Assembly: GCA_964247385.1 (NCBI GenBank) | Contig: CAXTUB010000009.1 | Coordinates: forward strand, 1-64,000 | DNA length: 64,000 nt | Direction: 5' to 3' | Origin: TMP-86 sp964247385 | Lineage (GTDB): Bacteria > Pseudomonadota > Gammaproteobacteria > Steroidobacterales > Steroidobacteraceae | In this document: in pieces, positions 18,688 through 26,724 of the stretch | How the letters are laid out: every line of letters starts with the position of its first letter | How positions within the stretch are numbered: position 1 is the stretch's first letter | The notes under the pieces: model-generated | Seen by the model: only the letters and a program-made list of their open reading frames with translations | The model's database searches: none | Told to the model about the DNA's origin: nothing | Program-made: the position numbers and the translations under genes

Positions 18688-20190
18688 CTACAAAGGTTCG
18701 AGCCGGAACCCCGCGTCCTTCAAATAAGCTCTCTCCTGCTCGAGGTCTTCCACGGTCAGCGGGTGATCCTTGACCCATCGGGCCGGCATATCGAGCGTGA
18801 TGCTGCGGCCCTTGACGCGCACCTTGATTTCGGGAAGTGGTTGCGGACTGCGCCCTCGATGCAACAGCACCGCGAGCCGCAGCAGCACGATCAGATACTC
18901 GGCGTTGCGGTCCCATGGCGGCAGCAAATCATCGGCCCCCGACCAGGAAAATTGCCTGCGATGCGCACCGACCATCACGGCCAGGAGAAGTTGCTCCTCC
19001 CGAGGAAATCCCGGCATGTCGGCGTGCTCGAGCAGATAAGCACTATGGCGATGATATTTCGAATGCGCGATATCCAGGCCCGTCTCGTGCAGCCGCGCGG
19101 CCCAACGCAGCGCCTGCTCCGCCAGGGGATCTTCCAAGCGCCACGCAGCTTCGACCTGCTCCAGAAGCTGCAGCGCCGTGTGCTCGACTCGGTCGGCCTG
19201 CGCCTCATCGACGTGATAGCGCTTCTCCATCGCACGGACGCTGCGAACACGCGCATCCTCATCGGTGAAGCGGCCCATCAAATCGTATAAGAGGCCTTCG
19301 CGCATGGCGCCCTCGGCCGGGCGAAGCTTGTCAATGGCGAGGCTCTCAGCCACCTCGAGCAGAATGGCGAGGCCGCTCGGAAACACGGGCGCACGCTCTG
19401 CATCGACACTTGCGAAGCCAAGCTCTTGCACCCGGGCCGCCGCAATGACCCGCTCACTGAGCGCCGCCAGATTGCGCCGCGTGATGAAAGGCTCTTCGGG
19501 ATAGATCTCGCGCAGCACTTCGCCAATCACCCGCACCGAGCCTGAGCTCCCGCAGGCCTGCTGCCATCCCAGCTTCTTGTAGGTTTCGACCACGGGCTCG
19601 AGCTCCAGGCGCACGGCCGTGCGCGCACGCTCGAAACGCTTTTCCGAAATTCGCCTGTCGTCGAAGAAGCGCGTCGCCAACCCCACGCAGCCGACCGAGA
19701 AGCTCTCGAGCAACAGCGGGTTGAAGCCCTCGCCAATGACGATTTCGGTGGAGCCGCCGCCGATATCGATCACCAACCGCTTATCGGCGGTCATCGGGCT
19801 CGTGTGCGCCACACCGGAGTAGATGAGCCGAGCCTCCTCCAGCCCCGAGATGATCTCGATGGGATGGCCGAGCGCGGCGCGAGCACGCTCCAAGAACCAT
19901 CGCTTGCGCCGAGCGCGCCGCAACGCATTGGTTCCGACCACGCGCACGCTGTCCGCATGCATGGCGCGCAGACGCTGCCCGAAACGCTCCAGACATTTGA
20001 GCGCTCGTGCGGCGGCATCATCATCCAGGCGATCGCTGTCGCTCAGGCCCGCGCCCAGGCGCACCATCTCGCGCAGCCGATCCAGAATGACGAGCTGGCC
20101 GTGCGAGTGTCGCGCCACGACCATGTGAAAGCTGTTGGAGCCCAAGTCGACGGCCGCGAGCACGTCGGGAATGGCGCGACGCCTGGACAA
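18688..20190 (-). CDS. ppx: Exopolyphosphatase (Ppx/GppA family)
   Basis: Hydrolyses polyphosphate and possibly pppGpp. The actin-like ATPase-fold motifs are AAVDLGSNSFHMVVARH (residues about 12-28) and VIDIGGGSTEIVIGEGF (about 140-156). The C-terminal half has HD-type helical features (ALRWAARLHETGLDIAHSKYH). The length of 500 residues matches E. coli Ppx (513). It ends 36 bases from ppk on the other strand. Ppx and GppA cannot be told apart with certainty by eye; the position next to ppk favours Ppx. Confidence 0.94.
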   Translation of the reverse strand: MSRRRAIPDVLAAVDLGSNSFHMVVARHSHGQLVILDRLREMVRLGAGLSDSDRLDDDAAARALKCLERFGQRLRAMHADSVRVVGTNALRRARRKRWFLERARAALGHPIEIISGLEEARLIYSGVAHTSPMTADKRLVIDIGGGSTEIVIGEGFNPLLLESFSVGCVGLATRFFDDRRISEKRFERARTAVRLELEPVVETYKKLGWQQACGSSGSVRVIGEVLREIYPEEPFITRRNLAALSERVIAAARVQELGFASVDAERAPVFPSGLAILLEVAESLAIDKLRPAEGAMREGLLYDLMGRFTDEDARVRSVRAMEKRYHVDEAQADRVEHTALQLLEQVEAAWRLEDPLAEQALRWAARLHETGLDIAHSKYHRHSAYLLEHADMPGFPREEQLLLAVMVGAHRRQFSWSGADDLLPPWDRNAEYLIVLLRLAVLLHRGRSPQPLPEIKVRVKGRSITLDMPARWVKDHPLTVEDLEQERAYLKDAGFRLEPL

Positions 20191-20231
20191 GCGTCAAACC
20201 TCGCGGCGCTCGAACTCGAAGTGCTTGAGCC

Positions 20232-20591
20232 TCAGGCGGAGAAGGACGAGCCGCAACCGCACGTGGTTTTTGCGTTGGGATTGCGGATCACGAACTGTGC
20301 TCCCTGCAAGTCTTCTTTGTAATCGATTTCTGCGCCGTTCAAATATTGAATGCTCATCGGGTCGATGAGCAAGGTGACGCCGCTGTTCTCCACTCGAGTA
20401 TCCCCCTCCTCGATATTTTCATCGAAGGTGAAGCCATACTGGAACCCCGAGCAGCCACCGCCCGAGATGAAAACACGCAGCTTCAAATTCGCGTTGTCCT
20501 CTTCTCGGATGAGGGAGCCGACCTTGGCGGCCGCGGCGTCGGTGAACACCAGCGTGGGCGCTGCGGGGGGAGTGGAGATGACGGCATTCAT
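20232..20591 (-). CDS. erpA: Iron-sulfur cluster insertion protein
   Basis: An A-type Fe-S carrier of 119 residues. The three conserved cysteines are present: one in ISGGGCSGFQYGF and two in TTCGCGSSF at the C-terminus. The stretch IDPMSIQYLNGAEIDY is characteristic of ErpA rather than IscA. Family members deliver clusters to apo-proteins such as those of isoprenoid synthesis. It lies 41 bases upstream of ppx on the same strand and probably has its own promoter in the 143-base gap that also contains the tandem repeats. Confidence 0.95.
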   Translation of the reverse strand: MNAVISTPPAAPTLVFTDAAAAKVGSLIREEDNANLKLRVFISGGGCSGFQYGFTFDENIEEGDTRVENSGVTLLIDPMSIQYLNGAEIDYKEDLQGAQFVIRNPNAKTTCGCGSSFSA

Positions 20592-20660
20592 GCGGCGATT
20601 CTAGCATCCGCCGTGCGCCGCGGGCGCAGACGCCGCACAAATACACCGCGCACCTTCCGG

Positions 20661-20731
20661 CCAACAGGCCGGCTTGGCGCGCTCGAGCCAACAGGCCGGC
20701 TTGGCACGCTCGAGCCAACAGGCCGGCTCGG
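20661..20731. repeat. 27-bp tandem repeat, about 2.6 copies
   Basis: The units start at 20661, 20688 and 20715 with CCAACAGGCCGGCTTGGC; units 1 and 2 differ by one base (CGCGCTCGAG versus CACGCTCGAG) and the third is partial. Each unit contains the imperfect palindrome GCCAA...GCCGGC...TTGGC, so it can fold. The array ends 4 bases from the bactofilin stop codon, lies downstream of bactofilin and upstream of erpA, and is not in a coding frame of either. Confidence 0.85.
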
Positions 20732-20734
20732 ACC

Positions 20735-21142
20735 TCAGCGGGCCTTGGATGGAGCGGCGCCTGGCGCCGCGGCGCGCTTGGCCGGCGCCGCGCGATGAAT
20801 GAGCTTGCCATTAATCTCGGCGCCGATCGCAGTCTCGATCACGGCGTAATGCACATTGCCGTGCACTTTGGCTTTGGGCCCGAGCTCCACGCGATCGCTG
20901 GCTTCGATGTCGCCTTTCACGACACCGTTCAAAACGATGTTGGGCACGACCACCGAGCCCTCGACGCAACCCTGCTCGCTCACGGACAGCATGGCGTGCG
21001 CACCGTTCTCCGACTTCACGTTGCCGTTGATACAGCCGTCGAGGTGAAACCCGCCGGCGAATTGGACGTCACCGTCGATGCGGGTCTTGGGCCCGATCAG
21101 AGTCTCGATACGGGCCCGCCTATTCGGATTGCGCTTGAACAT
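20735..21142 (-). CDS. Bactofilin (polymer-forming cytoskeletal protein)
   Basis: 135 residues with the bactofilin right-handed beta-helix signature: IETLIGPKTRIDGDVQFAGG, then repeated short G-x-V/I-x-G turns (LDGCINGNVKSE, VEGSVVVPNIVLNGVVKGDI, VHGNVHYAVIETAIGAEINGK). An Ala/Pro/Lys-rich tail (PAKRAAAPGAAPSKAR) follows. Bactofilins form nucleotide-free filaments at the inner membrane, often guiding murein enzymes. The start overlaps the end of the upstream coiled-coil membrane protein by 23 bases, so the two are coupled and may act together. Confidence 0.92.
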   Translation of the reverse strand: MFKRNPNRRARIETLIGPKTRIDGDVQFAGGFHLDGCINGNVKSENGAHAMLSVSEQGCVEGSVVVPNIVLNGVVKGDIEASDRVELGPKAKVHGNVHYAVIETAIGAEINGKLIHRAAPAKRAAAPGAAPSKAR

Positions 21143-21890
21143 TCGAACGGTCCTTTACTTCCGCCTCCACCGACGGGCCCTGAGTTTTCCACAGGAACGC
21201 CTGACGGATCGCATGGCTGGCATCGCGTCCCGAGCGGATTTCGACATTGATTCGCGCCGGCACGAAATCCCCTGGCAAGGTAAGTGTCTCATCGAAGTCC
21301 TGAAAATACCGGAATGAATAACTCAAGCCATCCCGCCGCTTCGCTGATAGTTTGGCAAAATTCATGTTGATGGGTTTGCCTTGCATGAGCCCGTCGAGAC
21401 TGATGAACGTGTTTCCCGAGACCGCCTTGTCCGCTTTGCCCGGCTGAACCAGTACGAATTTGAGACGAAAGCTGCCGGCGCCGGCCGGCACGATTTGCAT
21501 GGACTGCACTTTGACCGCGTACGAGGTCGCCGGCTGCACCAGGCCGCGATAGAAAGACAGGTCTTGCTGCAGCCGTGCAATCTGGCTTTGCATGTCGCTC
21601 AAATTTCGCTGGATCTGCGCATACCCCTCTCGATCGACCCGGCGCGCAAGCTCAGCCCCTTCGAGCGCGGAGCGCAGGCGAGCGTTTTCTTCCTGCAGCG
21701 CGCGCACTCGCTCGCGCGAGGTGAGCACGCCGCGCAACGTATCCACCACACGATAGCCTGCGTCGTACCGGCCAAGCTCGAACATGCCGTAAAAAAAAGC
21801 CACGGCGCTCATTCCGGCCGCGCCGATGAGCCAGGCGCGCCGGCGCGGCGAATGCGTGCGCACGACCCATTTGCCGAACGAGTCCGCCAT
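21120..21890 (-). CDS. Inner-membrane coiled-coil protein (DUF6776-like)
   Basis: 256 residues: a cytoplasmic basic start (THSPRRRAWL), one TM helix at about 20-38 (IGAAGMSAVAFFYGMFEL), a periplasmic coiled coil at about 57-115 (RERVRALQEENARLRSALEG, QSQIARLQQDLSFYRGLV), and a C-terminal beta-rich domain (FRLKFVLVQPGKADKAVSGN). This layout is common beside bactofilin genes in gammaproteobacteria and I recall it as DUF6776. The precise role is unknown. It could link cytoplasmic bactofilin filaments to the periplasm. Confidence 0.75.
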   Translation of the reverse strand: MADSFGKWVVRTHSPRRRAWLIGAAGMSAVAFFYGMFELGRYDAGYRVVDTLRGVLTSRERVRALQEENARLRSALEGAELARRVDREGYAQIQRNLSDMQSQIARLQQDLSFYRGLVQPATSYAVKVQSMQIVPAGAGSFRLKFVLVQPGKADKAVSGNTFISLDGLMQGKPINMNFAKLSAKRRDGLSYSFRYFQDFDETLTLPGDFVPARINVEIRSGRDASHAIRQAFLWKTQGPSVEAEVKDRSNVQAQSE

Positions 21891-21928
21891 GAGATCTAGG
21901 CCGCCGCTGCGGGTATCATGCGCTGCGC

Positions 21929-22345
21929 ATGATTTGGCTCAAGGCACTGCACGTCGTGGCCATGGTCACCTGGTTCGCCGGACTGTTCTATTTGCCGCGC
22001 CTGTTCGTTTATCACGCGGATACGACGGACAACATAGGGATATCCCGGTTCAAAATCATGGAACGGCGTCTCTTTGCTCTCATGTGCATCGGCGCCGCGC
22101 TCACGGTAGGCCTTGGTCTGATGCTGATCGCGCTGAATCCGGCCTATTTGCAAGCCGGGTGGCTGCGCCTGAAGCTGGTGCTGGTGCTGCTGGTACTCGT
22201 ATATCACGCGGCCTGCTACCGCCTGATGCTGGCTTTTCGCTTCGAGCGCAACGTGCGCAGCGCACGTTGGTTTCGCGCCTTCAACGAGTTGCCCAGCCTT
22301 GCGCTGCTCGGCATCGTGATCCTCGCGGTCGTCAAGCCGTTTTAA
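21929..22345 (+). CDS. hemJ: Protoporphyrinogen oxidase HemJ-type membrane protein
   Basis: 138 residues with four TM helices. The conserved start MIWLKALHVVAMVTWFAGLF and FYLPRLFVYH hold the histidine, Trp and Arg residues typical of HemJ, which oxidises protoporphyrinogen IX to protoporphyrin IX in haem synthesis. RRLFALMCIGAALTVGLGL and GWLRLKLVLVLLVLVYH follow the family pattern. It is divergent from the bactofilin operon, with only 38 bases between starts. Confidence 0.87.
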   Translation: MIWLKALHVVAMVTWFAGLFYLPRLFVYHADTTDNIGISRFKIMERRLFALMCIGAALTVGLGLMLIALNPAYLQAGWLRLKLVLVLLVLVYHAACYRLMLAFRFERNVRSARWFRAFNELPSLALLGIVILAVVKPF

Positions 22346-22377
22346 GCCGCACAACGCTGCACGCTCGGCGGCGCGAC

Positions 22378-22938
22378 CTACGCGGGTGCGGGTTTTTCGC
22401 CCGGCGACTTCAAGGTGAGCGAATCCCACCATGACGGATACGGCGGGCGCTCGAGCGGGAAAATCAGCGGCGCCAGCTCATGCAGCGCTTTGATGTACAC
22501 GCGCCGCTTGAAGTGCACGACTTCACGCACCGGGGTCCAGTAATCCACCCACCGCCAACGCTCGAATTCTGGAGTGCCGCTCGTATCGAATCGAAATTTG
22601 GATTCGTCGCCCGTCAGCCTCAACATGAACCAGCGCTGCTTTTGCCCGATGCAACGGTCGCGTACGTAATGACGCGGCAGGCGATAACGAAGCCACTGAC
22701 GCGTCGAGCCCAATAAAACCACATCCCGGGGCTCGAGCCCGACTTCTTCGTAGAGCTCTCGGTACAACGCGTCCTGCGGCTTCTCGTCGCGCCGCACGCC
22801 GCCTTGCGGAAATTGCCAGCCGCGCCCGCCGATGCGCCCGCCCAGAAAAACCTCGCCCGAAGCTCGCGCGAGCACGATGCCTACATTGGCGCGGAAGCCG
22901 TGCTGATCGACGTCATCGTTACTGAGAGGCGAATCCAT
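22378..22938 (-). CDS. rppH: RNA pyrophosphohydrolase (Nudix)
   Basis: Removes pyrophosphate from the 5' end of mRNA, triggering decay. The Nudix box is GGVRRDEKPQDALYRELYEE followed by VGL (about residues 38-60), preceded by GGRGWQFPQGG. The N-terminus GFRANVGIVLARASGEVFLG and the block FERWRWVDYWTPVREVVHFK are diagnostic of RppH. At 186 residues it is slightly longer than the E. coli protein (176). It lies 9 bases after the diguanylate cyclase gene, probably cotranscribed from tyrA. Confidence 0.94.
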   Translation of the reverse strand: MDSPLSNDDVDQHGFRANVGIVLARASGEVFLGGRIGGRGWQFPQGGVRRDEKPQDALYRELYEEVGLEPRDVVLLGSTRQWLRYRLPRHYVRDRCIGQKQRWFMLRLTGDESKFRFDTSGTPEFERWRWVDYWTPVREVVHFKRRVYIKALHELAPLIFPLERPPYPSWWDSLTLKSPGEKPAPA

Positions 22939-22947
22939 GGGGTGATT

Positions 22948-24072
22948 TTACGCGCCAATTTGCACGCGGTTCCGGCCCAGCGCCTTGGCGCGGTAAAGCG
23001 CGGCGTCGGCGTCCGCAATGAGCCGGTCGGCAAGCGCTTTGGCGTCGTTGTCGCGGCCCGGCGTGACCACACCGACTCCGATCGACAGCGTGACGATGCG
23101 CTCGGCGCTTGCGTTCAATATCACCGGACGCGCACCGACGGATTCCCGGATGCGCTCGGCCAGACTCGCTGCATCGGCCACCTTGGTATCCGGCAGGATG
23201 ATGGCGAGCTCGTCTCCCCCAAAACGCGCCGCGGTGTCCATGCCGCGAATCTGCGCCTCGATCCGATGCGCGATTTCCTTCAACGCCGCATCGCCGGCCA
23301 AGTGGCCGTACGCGTCGTTGACGCTCTTGAAGCGGTCGAGATCCAACATCAGGCACGCAACGCTTGCGAGCTTGCGCTGCGCGCGCGCGATCTCTTCTTT
23401 CAAGCGCTGCTGCAAGTAGCGGCGATTGTGCCAGCCGGTGAGAAAGTCCGTGATCCCGGCGCGCAGGAGCCGAGTGCGATTGGCTGCATTCTCCACGCAC
23501 ACCGCGGCGAGCGCGCCGAGATGCGCGAGGAAATCCGTGGCATGGTGACGCGTGAAGCGCGCCGCGTCGCGGCTCGCAAAGCACAGCACTCCGTTGATGC
23601 GCTCCTTGCGCGGCAGCGGCAGCAGCGCGATGCTTCCCAGATCTTTCGCAAGCGGAAACAGCAGCTGATGGTCCGCCGCGGCATACGGGCCGAGCCATGG
23701 CACGTGAAAGGCGTTCAGCTGCGGCGCCAGCCCCGTGAGCGAGTCGACGAACAACACCTGTTTGTGCTCATCGAAGCGCTCGCCGCTTGCGATCAGTAAA
23801 TGCCGCAGCTCGTGCTGTGGATCCAGCAAGACCACGCTGACCGCATCGAGACCGTAGGCCGCGCGCAGCCCATCCACCAAAGCATGCAAGAGCTGCGCAA
23901 GGGTGTCAGCCCGCAAGAGCGTGAGCTCACGCTCCTGCGTGCGGCGCAAGAGCATCTCGTTGTGCTCGGCGGCGCGCGTCAGCGCCGCCAGTCGATCCCT
24001 CAGCTCGCGGTTCTCATCGACGAGGCGGGCGTCGGCTTCGGCAGCAACCACGAGCGGGCGCGCGTTATCCAC
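22948..24072 (-). CDS. Diguanylate cyclase with N-terminal DUF484/GAF-like sensor
   Basis: The N-terminal part has a coiled segment (VDENRELRDRLAALTRAAEH) and a GAF-type domain of the DUF484 kind (YGLDAVSVVLLD, SIALLPLPRKERINGVLCFA). The C-terminal GGDEF domain (about residues 210-374) contains DFLTGWHNRRYLQQRLKEE, MLDLDRFKSVNDAYGHLAGD and the active-site loop RFGGDELAIILP. The loop reads GGDEL instead of GGDEF/GGEEF, so activity is likely but not certain. An RxxD inhibitory site is not evident. The start is ambiguous: GTG at 24072 overlaps the tyrA stop by 8 bases; TTG at 24096 is possible. Confidence 0.9.
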   Translation of the reverse strand: MDNARPLVVAAEADARLVDENRELRDRLAALTRAAEHNEMLLRRTQERELTLLRADTLAQLLHALVDGLRAAYGLDAVSVVLLDPQHELRHLLIASGERFDEHKQVLFVDSLTGLAPQLNAFHVPWLGPYAAADHQLLFPLAKDLGSIALLPLPRKERINGVLCFASRDAARFTRHHATDFLAHLGALAAVCVENAANRTRLLRAGITDFLTGWHNRRYLQQRLKEEIARAQRKLASVACLMLDLDRFKSVNDAYGHLAGDAALKEIAHRIEAQIRGMDTAARFGGDELAIILPDTKVADAASLAERIRESVGARPVILNASAERIVTLSIGVGVVTPGRDNDAKALADRLIADADAALYRAKALGRNRVQIGA

Positions 24073-25168
24073 CGAAGTGAGACGTGCGGCCTTCAAAATA
24101 TTGCCGGCCCTGATGCATCAAACGCTTGAAGCCTTCCGCATCGCGCGATTCGACGATGCTGATCAGATGCTCCACGGACCGCCGCAGCGCCTCGAGAGAT
24201 TCCGCGCCGTAATCATTCAAGCTTTGAATCTCGTAGTACAGCTCAGGGCTCTCATCGGCGACGCGGGCCGCCACGTCTAATTGAGCATCAAACGTCGTGC
24301 TCGAAAGACGTCTCAAGCGCGGCGCGGCTTCGCCGCTTTGCGCCAGCGCCGTGAAGAAGGCGATGTTGAGCGCGTGCGACAGCCCCAATACGAACGCGAT
24401 CAGGCGGTCGTGCTCATCGAGGCCCATCACGACGCGTTCGGCCATGGTCGGTGCGAACAAGTCTTGCGCTTGACGCAATGCATCGGCGTGCCCGAGGTCG
24501 ATGAAAATGACGTGACGGCCTGACAGGAGCCGCGTATCGGGCCCGAACATTGGATGAAGGGAAGTGACCTGACAGCCGGCATCGAGCAACGCATGCAGCT
24601 CTGCGCGCAGCGGAGTCTTCAACGATCCCAGGTCGAACACGATGCCGCGCGGCCGCCGTTCAGCCAACCCGCGCATCACGCTTGCCGTGACCCCAAGCGG
24701 TGTGGCGACGACGATGACGTCCTGATCCAGCGCATCATCTTCCCAGCGGGCTTTGAGCGCATCGGTGTCGGCTCCCGCGCGCGGGTCGGCGCGGCTCACC
24801 GCGAAACCTTGCGAGGCAAGGAACTCCGCAAACCAAGCGCCCATTTTCCCCAGGCCCCCGATGACCAGCGCCCGCTTGCCGCCGCCTCGGCCCGAAGCTG
24901 CCACTCCCGCCAGCTCCTGAGTCTCGAGCGAAGATCGGATGAGCTCGCGCAAAATCACCTCGGCGGTTTGCGGCGGAAGACCCAAGCCCGTTGCGGTCTC
25001 GCGTGCGCGCACCAAGACCTCGCGCTCGCGTGCGAAATCGCGCGTCGCGAGCCCCGTTGAGCGCTTCACCGCGGCAATCTGCTGACTCACCGCCTGACGC
25101 TCGGCGACCAACTCGAGAAGTTTTCGGTCGAGCGCCGTGATCTTGAGCCGCAGTTCATCCAGTGACAT
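24065..25168 (-). CDS. tyrA: Chorismate mutase / prephenate dehydrogenase (T-protein)
   Basis: Bifunctional enzyme of tyrosine synthesis. Residues about 1-90 are an AroQ-type chorismate mutase (LRLKITALDRKLLELVAERQ, VKRSTGLATRDFAREREVL). From about 100 a Rossmann fold (ALVIGGLGKMGAWFAEFLAS) begins the prephenate dehydrogenase, with VFDLGSLKTPL and SLHPMFGPDTRLLSGRHVIF. The length of 367 residues matches the enterobacterial T-protein (373), a fusion typical of gammaproteobacteria. It competes with the chorismatase at 47189 for chorismate. No attenuator or TyrR box is evident in the short upstream gap. Confidence 0.96.
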   Translation of the reverse strand: MSLDELRLKITALDRKLLELVAERQAVSQQIAAVKRSTGLATRDFAREREVLVRARETATGLGLPPQTAEVILRELIRSSLETQELAGVAASGRGGGKRALVIGGLGKMGAWFAEFLASQGFAVSRADPRAGADTDALKARWEDDALDQDVIVVATPLGVTASVMRGLAERRPRGIVFDLGSLKTPLRAELHALLDAGCQVTSLHPMFGPDTRLLSGRHVIFIDLGHADALRQAQDLFAPTMAERVVMGLDEHDRLIAFVLGLSHALNIAFFTALAQSGEAAPRLRRLSSTTFDAQLDVAARVADESPELYYEIQSLNDYGAESLEALRRSVEHLISIVESRDAEGFKRLMHQGRQYFEGRTSHFGG

Positions 25169-25243
25169 CGGTGCGCATCATCGCGGGCAAGCGCCGCCGC
25201 GTAAAGCAGCGCGATGACTTTCATGCTTGGGCTACCATGCGGC

Positions 25244-25912
25244 ATGGATCTGCCCACTCAAGCCTTACCCGCGCCGCTTCCTGAAAATCCTTTCGTGGTT
25301 TTGCACGGCTGGCTTGAGCAGGCGCGGCAAGACGCCGCGACACCGAATCCGAATGCCATGGTCCTGGCGACCGTAGATGCACGAGGTGCACCTTCCGCGC
25401 GCGTGGTGTTGTGCAAGCAAATCGAGGTCGATACGGGAGAAATCTTTTTTTATTCCAATTACGAGTCGCGTAAAGGTCGCGAGCTCGCGGCGAACCCACG
25501 CGCCGCGCTCGTATTTCATTGGGATCACCGCCATCGCCAGGCTCGCTGCGAGGGCACGGTGTCGCAAATCAGCGCCGCGAAAAGCGATGCCTATTTCGCA
25601 TCTCGCCCGTGGCAGAGCCAATTGGGCGCATGGTCGAGCAAGCAGAGTCAGCCGGTGGCCTCGATGGCTGCGATGCGTGCGCAAGTGAGCGCGGCTGCGC
25701 GCCACTTCGATATTCCTTACGAAGGGCCGGGGAGTGTCGAGCCGCAGTCCATCGACGCCGAAATCATGCGCCCTCTGCATTGGGGCGGGTACGGCCTGAC
25801 GGCATTGGCCATCGAATTGTGGATCGAAGGGCAATACCGCATTCATGAGCGCGTGCGTTGGTCGCGAAATGGGCCGGAGGATGTCTGGAGCTACGAGCGG
25901 CTTCAGCCTTAG
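25244..25912 (+). CDS. pdxH: Pyridoxamine/pyridoxine 5'-phosphate oxidase
   Basis: FMN-dependent oxidase making pyridoxal 5'-phosphate. Motifs: AMVLATVDARGAPSARVVLC, FFYSNYESRKGRELAANPRA (FMN phosphate contacts), ALVFHWDHRHRQARCEG, FASRPWQSQLGAWSSKQSQP, and the C-terminus RIHERVRWSR and VWSYERLQP, where the conserved R-L-x-P ending is kept. The ATG at 25244 gives a normal-length 222-residue protein; an upstream ATG at 25214 adds 10 residues without homology. Divergent from tyrA. Confidence 0.95.
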   Translation: MDLPTQALPAPLPENPFVVLHGWLEQARQDAATPNPNAMVLATVDARGAPSARVVLCKQIEVDTGEIFFYSNYESRKGRELAANPRAALVFHWDHRHRQARCEGTVSQISAAKSDAYFASRPWQSQLGAWSSKQSQPVASMAAMRAQVSAAARHFDIPYEGPGSVEPQSIDAEIMRPLHWGGYGLTALAIELWIEGQYRIHERVRWSRNGPEDVWSYERLQP

Positions 25913-25956
25913 CCAGCGCGCGGGCTCCATCGCATCGCGGCGGCACGTTCAAGAGC

Positions 25957-26712
25957 TTGCGCATTGCCGCGTTGTTGCTCGTCCTGCTCATCGTCGCCGT
26001 GGGCACATGGCGAGATCGAGTGCGTACCACGCAATGGCGCAGTCCCTTGTACGTTGGCATCTATCCCATCGCGGCCGACGACAGCGCCGTGACGCGCGCC
26101 TATATCGCAGGGCTCAACCACGAGACCTTCGCATCCATCGATGCATTTTTCGCGCGCGAGGCTGAGCGCCACGGACTCTCGCTGCGGCGCCCCGTCAAGA
26201 CTTTGCTGCGCGCCGAAGTGACGAGGCGGCCTCCCCTGCTGAAACAATCGGCGGGCATTCCCGGCACCCTCATTTGGAGCTTGAGACTTCGCTTTTGGTC
26301 ATGGCTCGCAACGCGCCGCACGCCGGGCGCGGAAGACGTGCACGTGTTCGTGTTGTTTCATGATCCAGCGCGCACGCCGTCCGTGCCGCATTCATTGGGA
26401 TTGCAAAAAGGACTGATCGGCGTGGTGTATGGCTTCGCGGCTCCAGACATGGCGGGCAGTAACGCCGTCGTCATTGCTCACGAATTGCTTCATACCGTCG
26501 GCGCCTCCGATCTATACGACGCCGAAACCGATCAACCGCGTGTGCCGGATGGACTGGGCGATCCTGCGCAGGTGCCGCTGTATCCGCAACGCTTTGCAGA
26601 GATCATGGGCGGGCGCCGCATGCTGTCGCCGACTCGGTGGGAAACTCCGGCGAGTCTCGATGAGGTCCGTATCGGGCCCGCGACGGCACTGGCGATTCGC
26701 TGGGATCGTTGA
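25957..26712 (+). CDS. Membrane-anchored putative zinc metalloprotease (HExxH)
   Basis: A TM anchor (LRIAALLLVLLIVAVGTW) is followed by a periplasmic domain. VVIAHELLHTVGASDLYD contains HELLH with a downstream H/D-rich stretch, the pattern of a zincin active site. YVGIYPIAADDSAVTRAYIA and FVLLFHDP-like segments precede it. No ATG exists in this frame; TTG at 25957 is chosen just before the anchor, and TTG at 25858 would overlap pdxH by 55 bases. It follows pdxH closely and is probably cotranscribed. I do not recognise a named family, and the substrate is unknown. Confidence 0.65.
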   Translation: MRIAALLLVLLIVAVGTWRDRVRTTQWRSPLYVGIYPIAADDSAVTRAYIAGLNHETFASIDAFFAREAERHGLSLRRPVKTLLRAEVTRRPPLLKQSAGIPGTLIWSLRLRFWSWLATRRTPGAEDVHVFVLFHDPARTPSVPHSLGLQKGLIGVVYGFAAPDMAGSNAVVIAHELLHTVGASDLYDAETDQPRVPDGLGDPAQVPLYPQRFAEIMGGRRMLSPTRWETPASLDEVRIGPATALAIRWDR

Positions 26713-26724
26713 AGACTGCGCGGG

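Noticed and set aside
20661..20731. CRISPR-like repeat array
   Set aside because: The units are directly adjacent with no unique spacers, so it is a simple tandem repeat.
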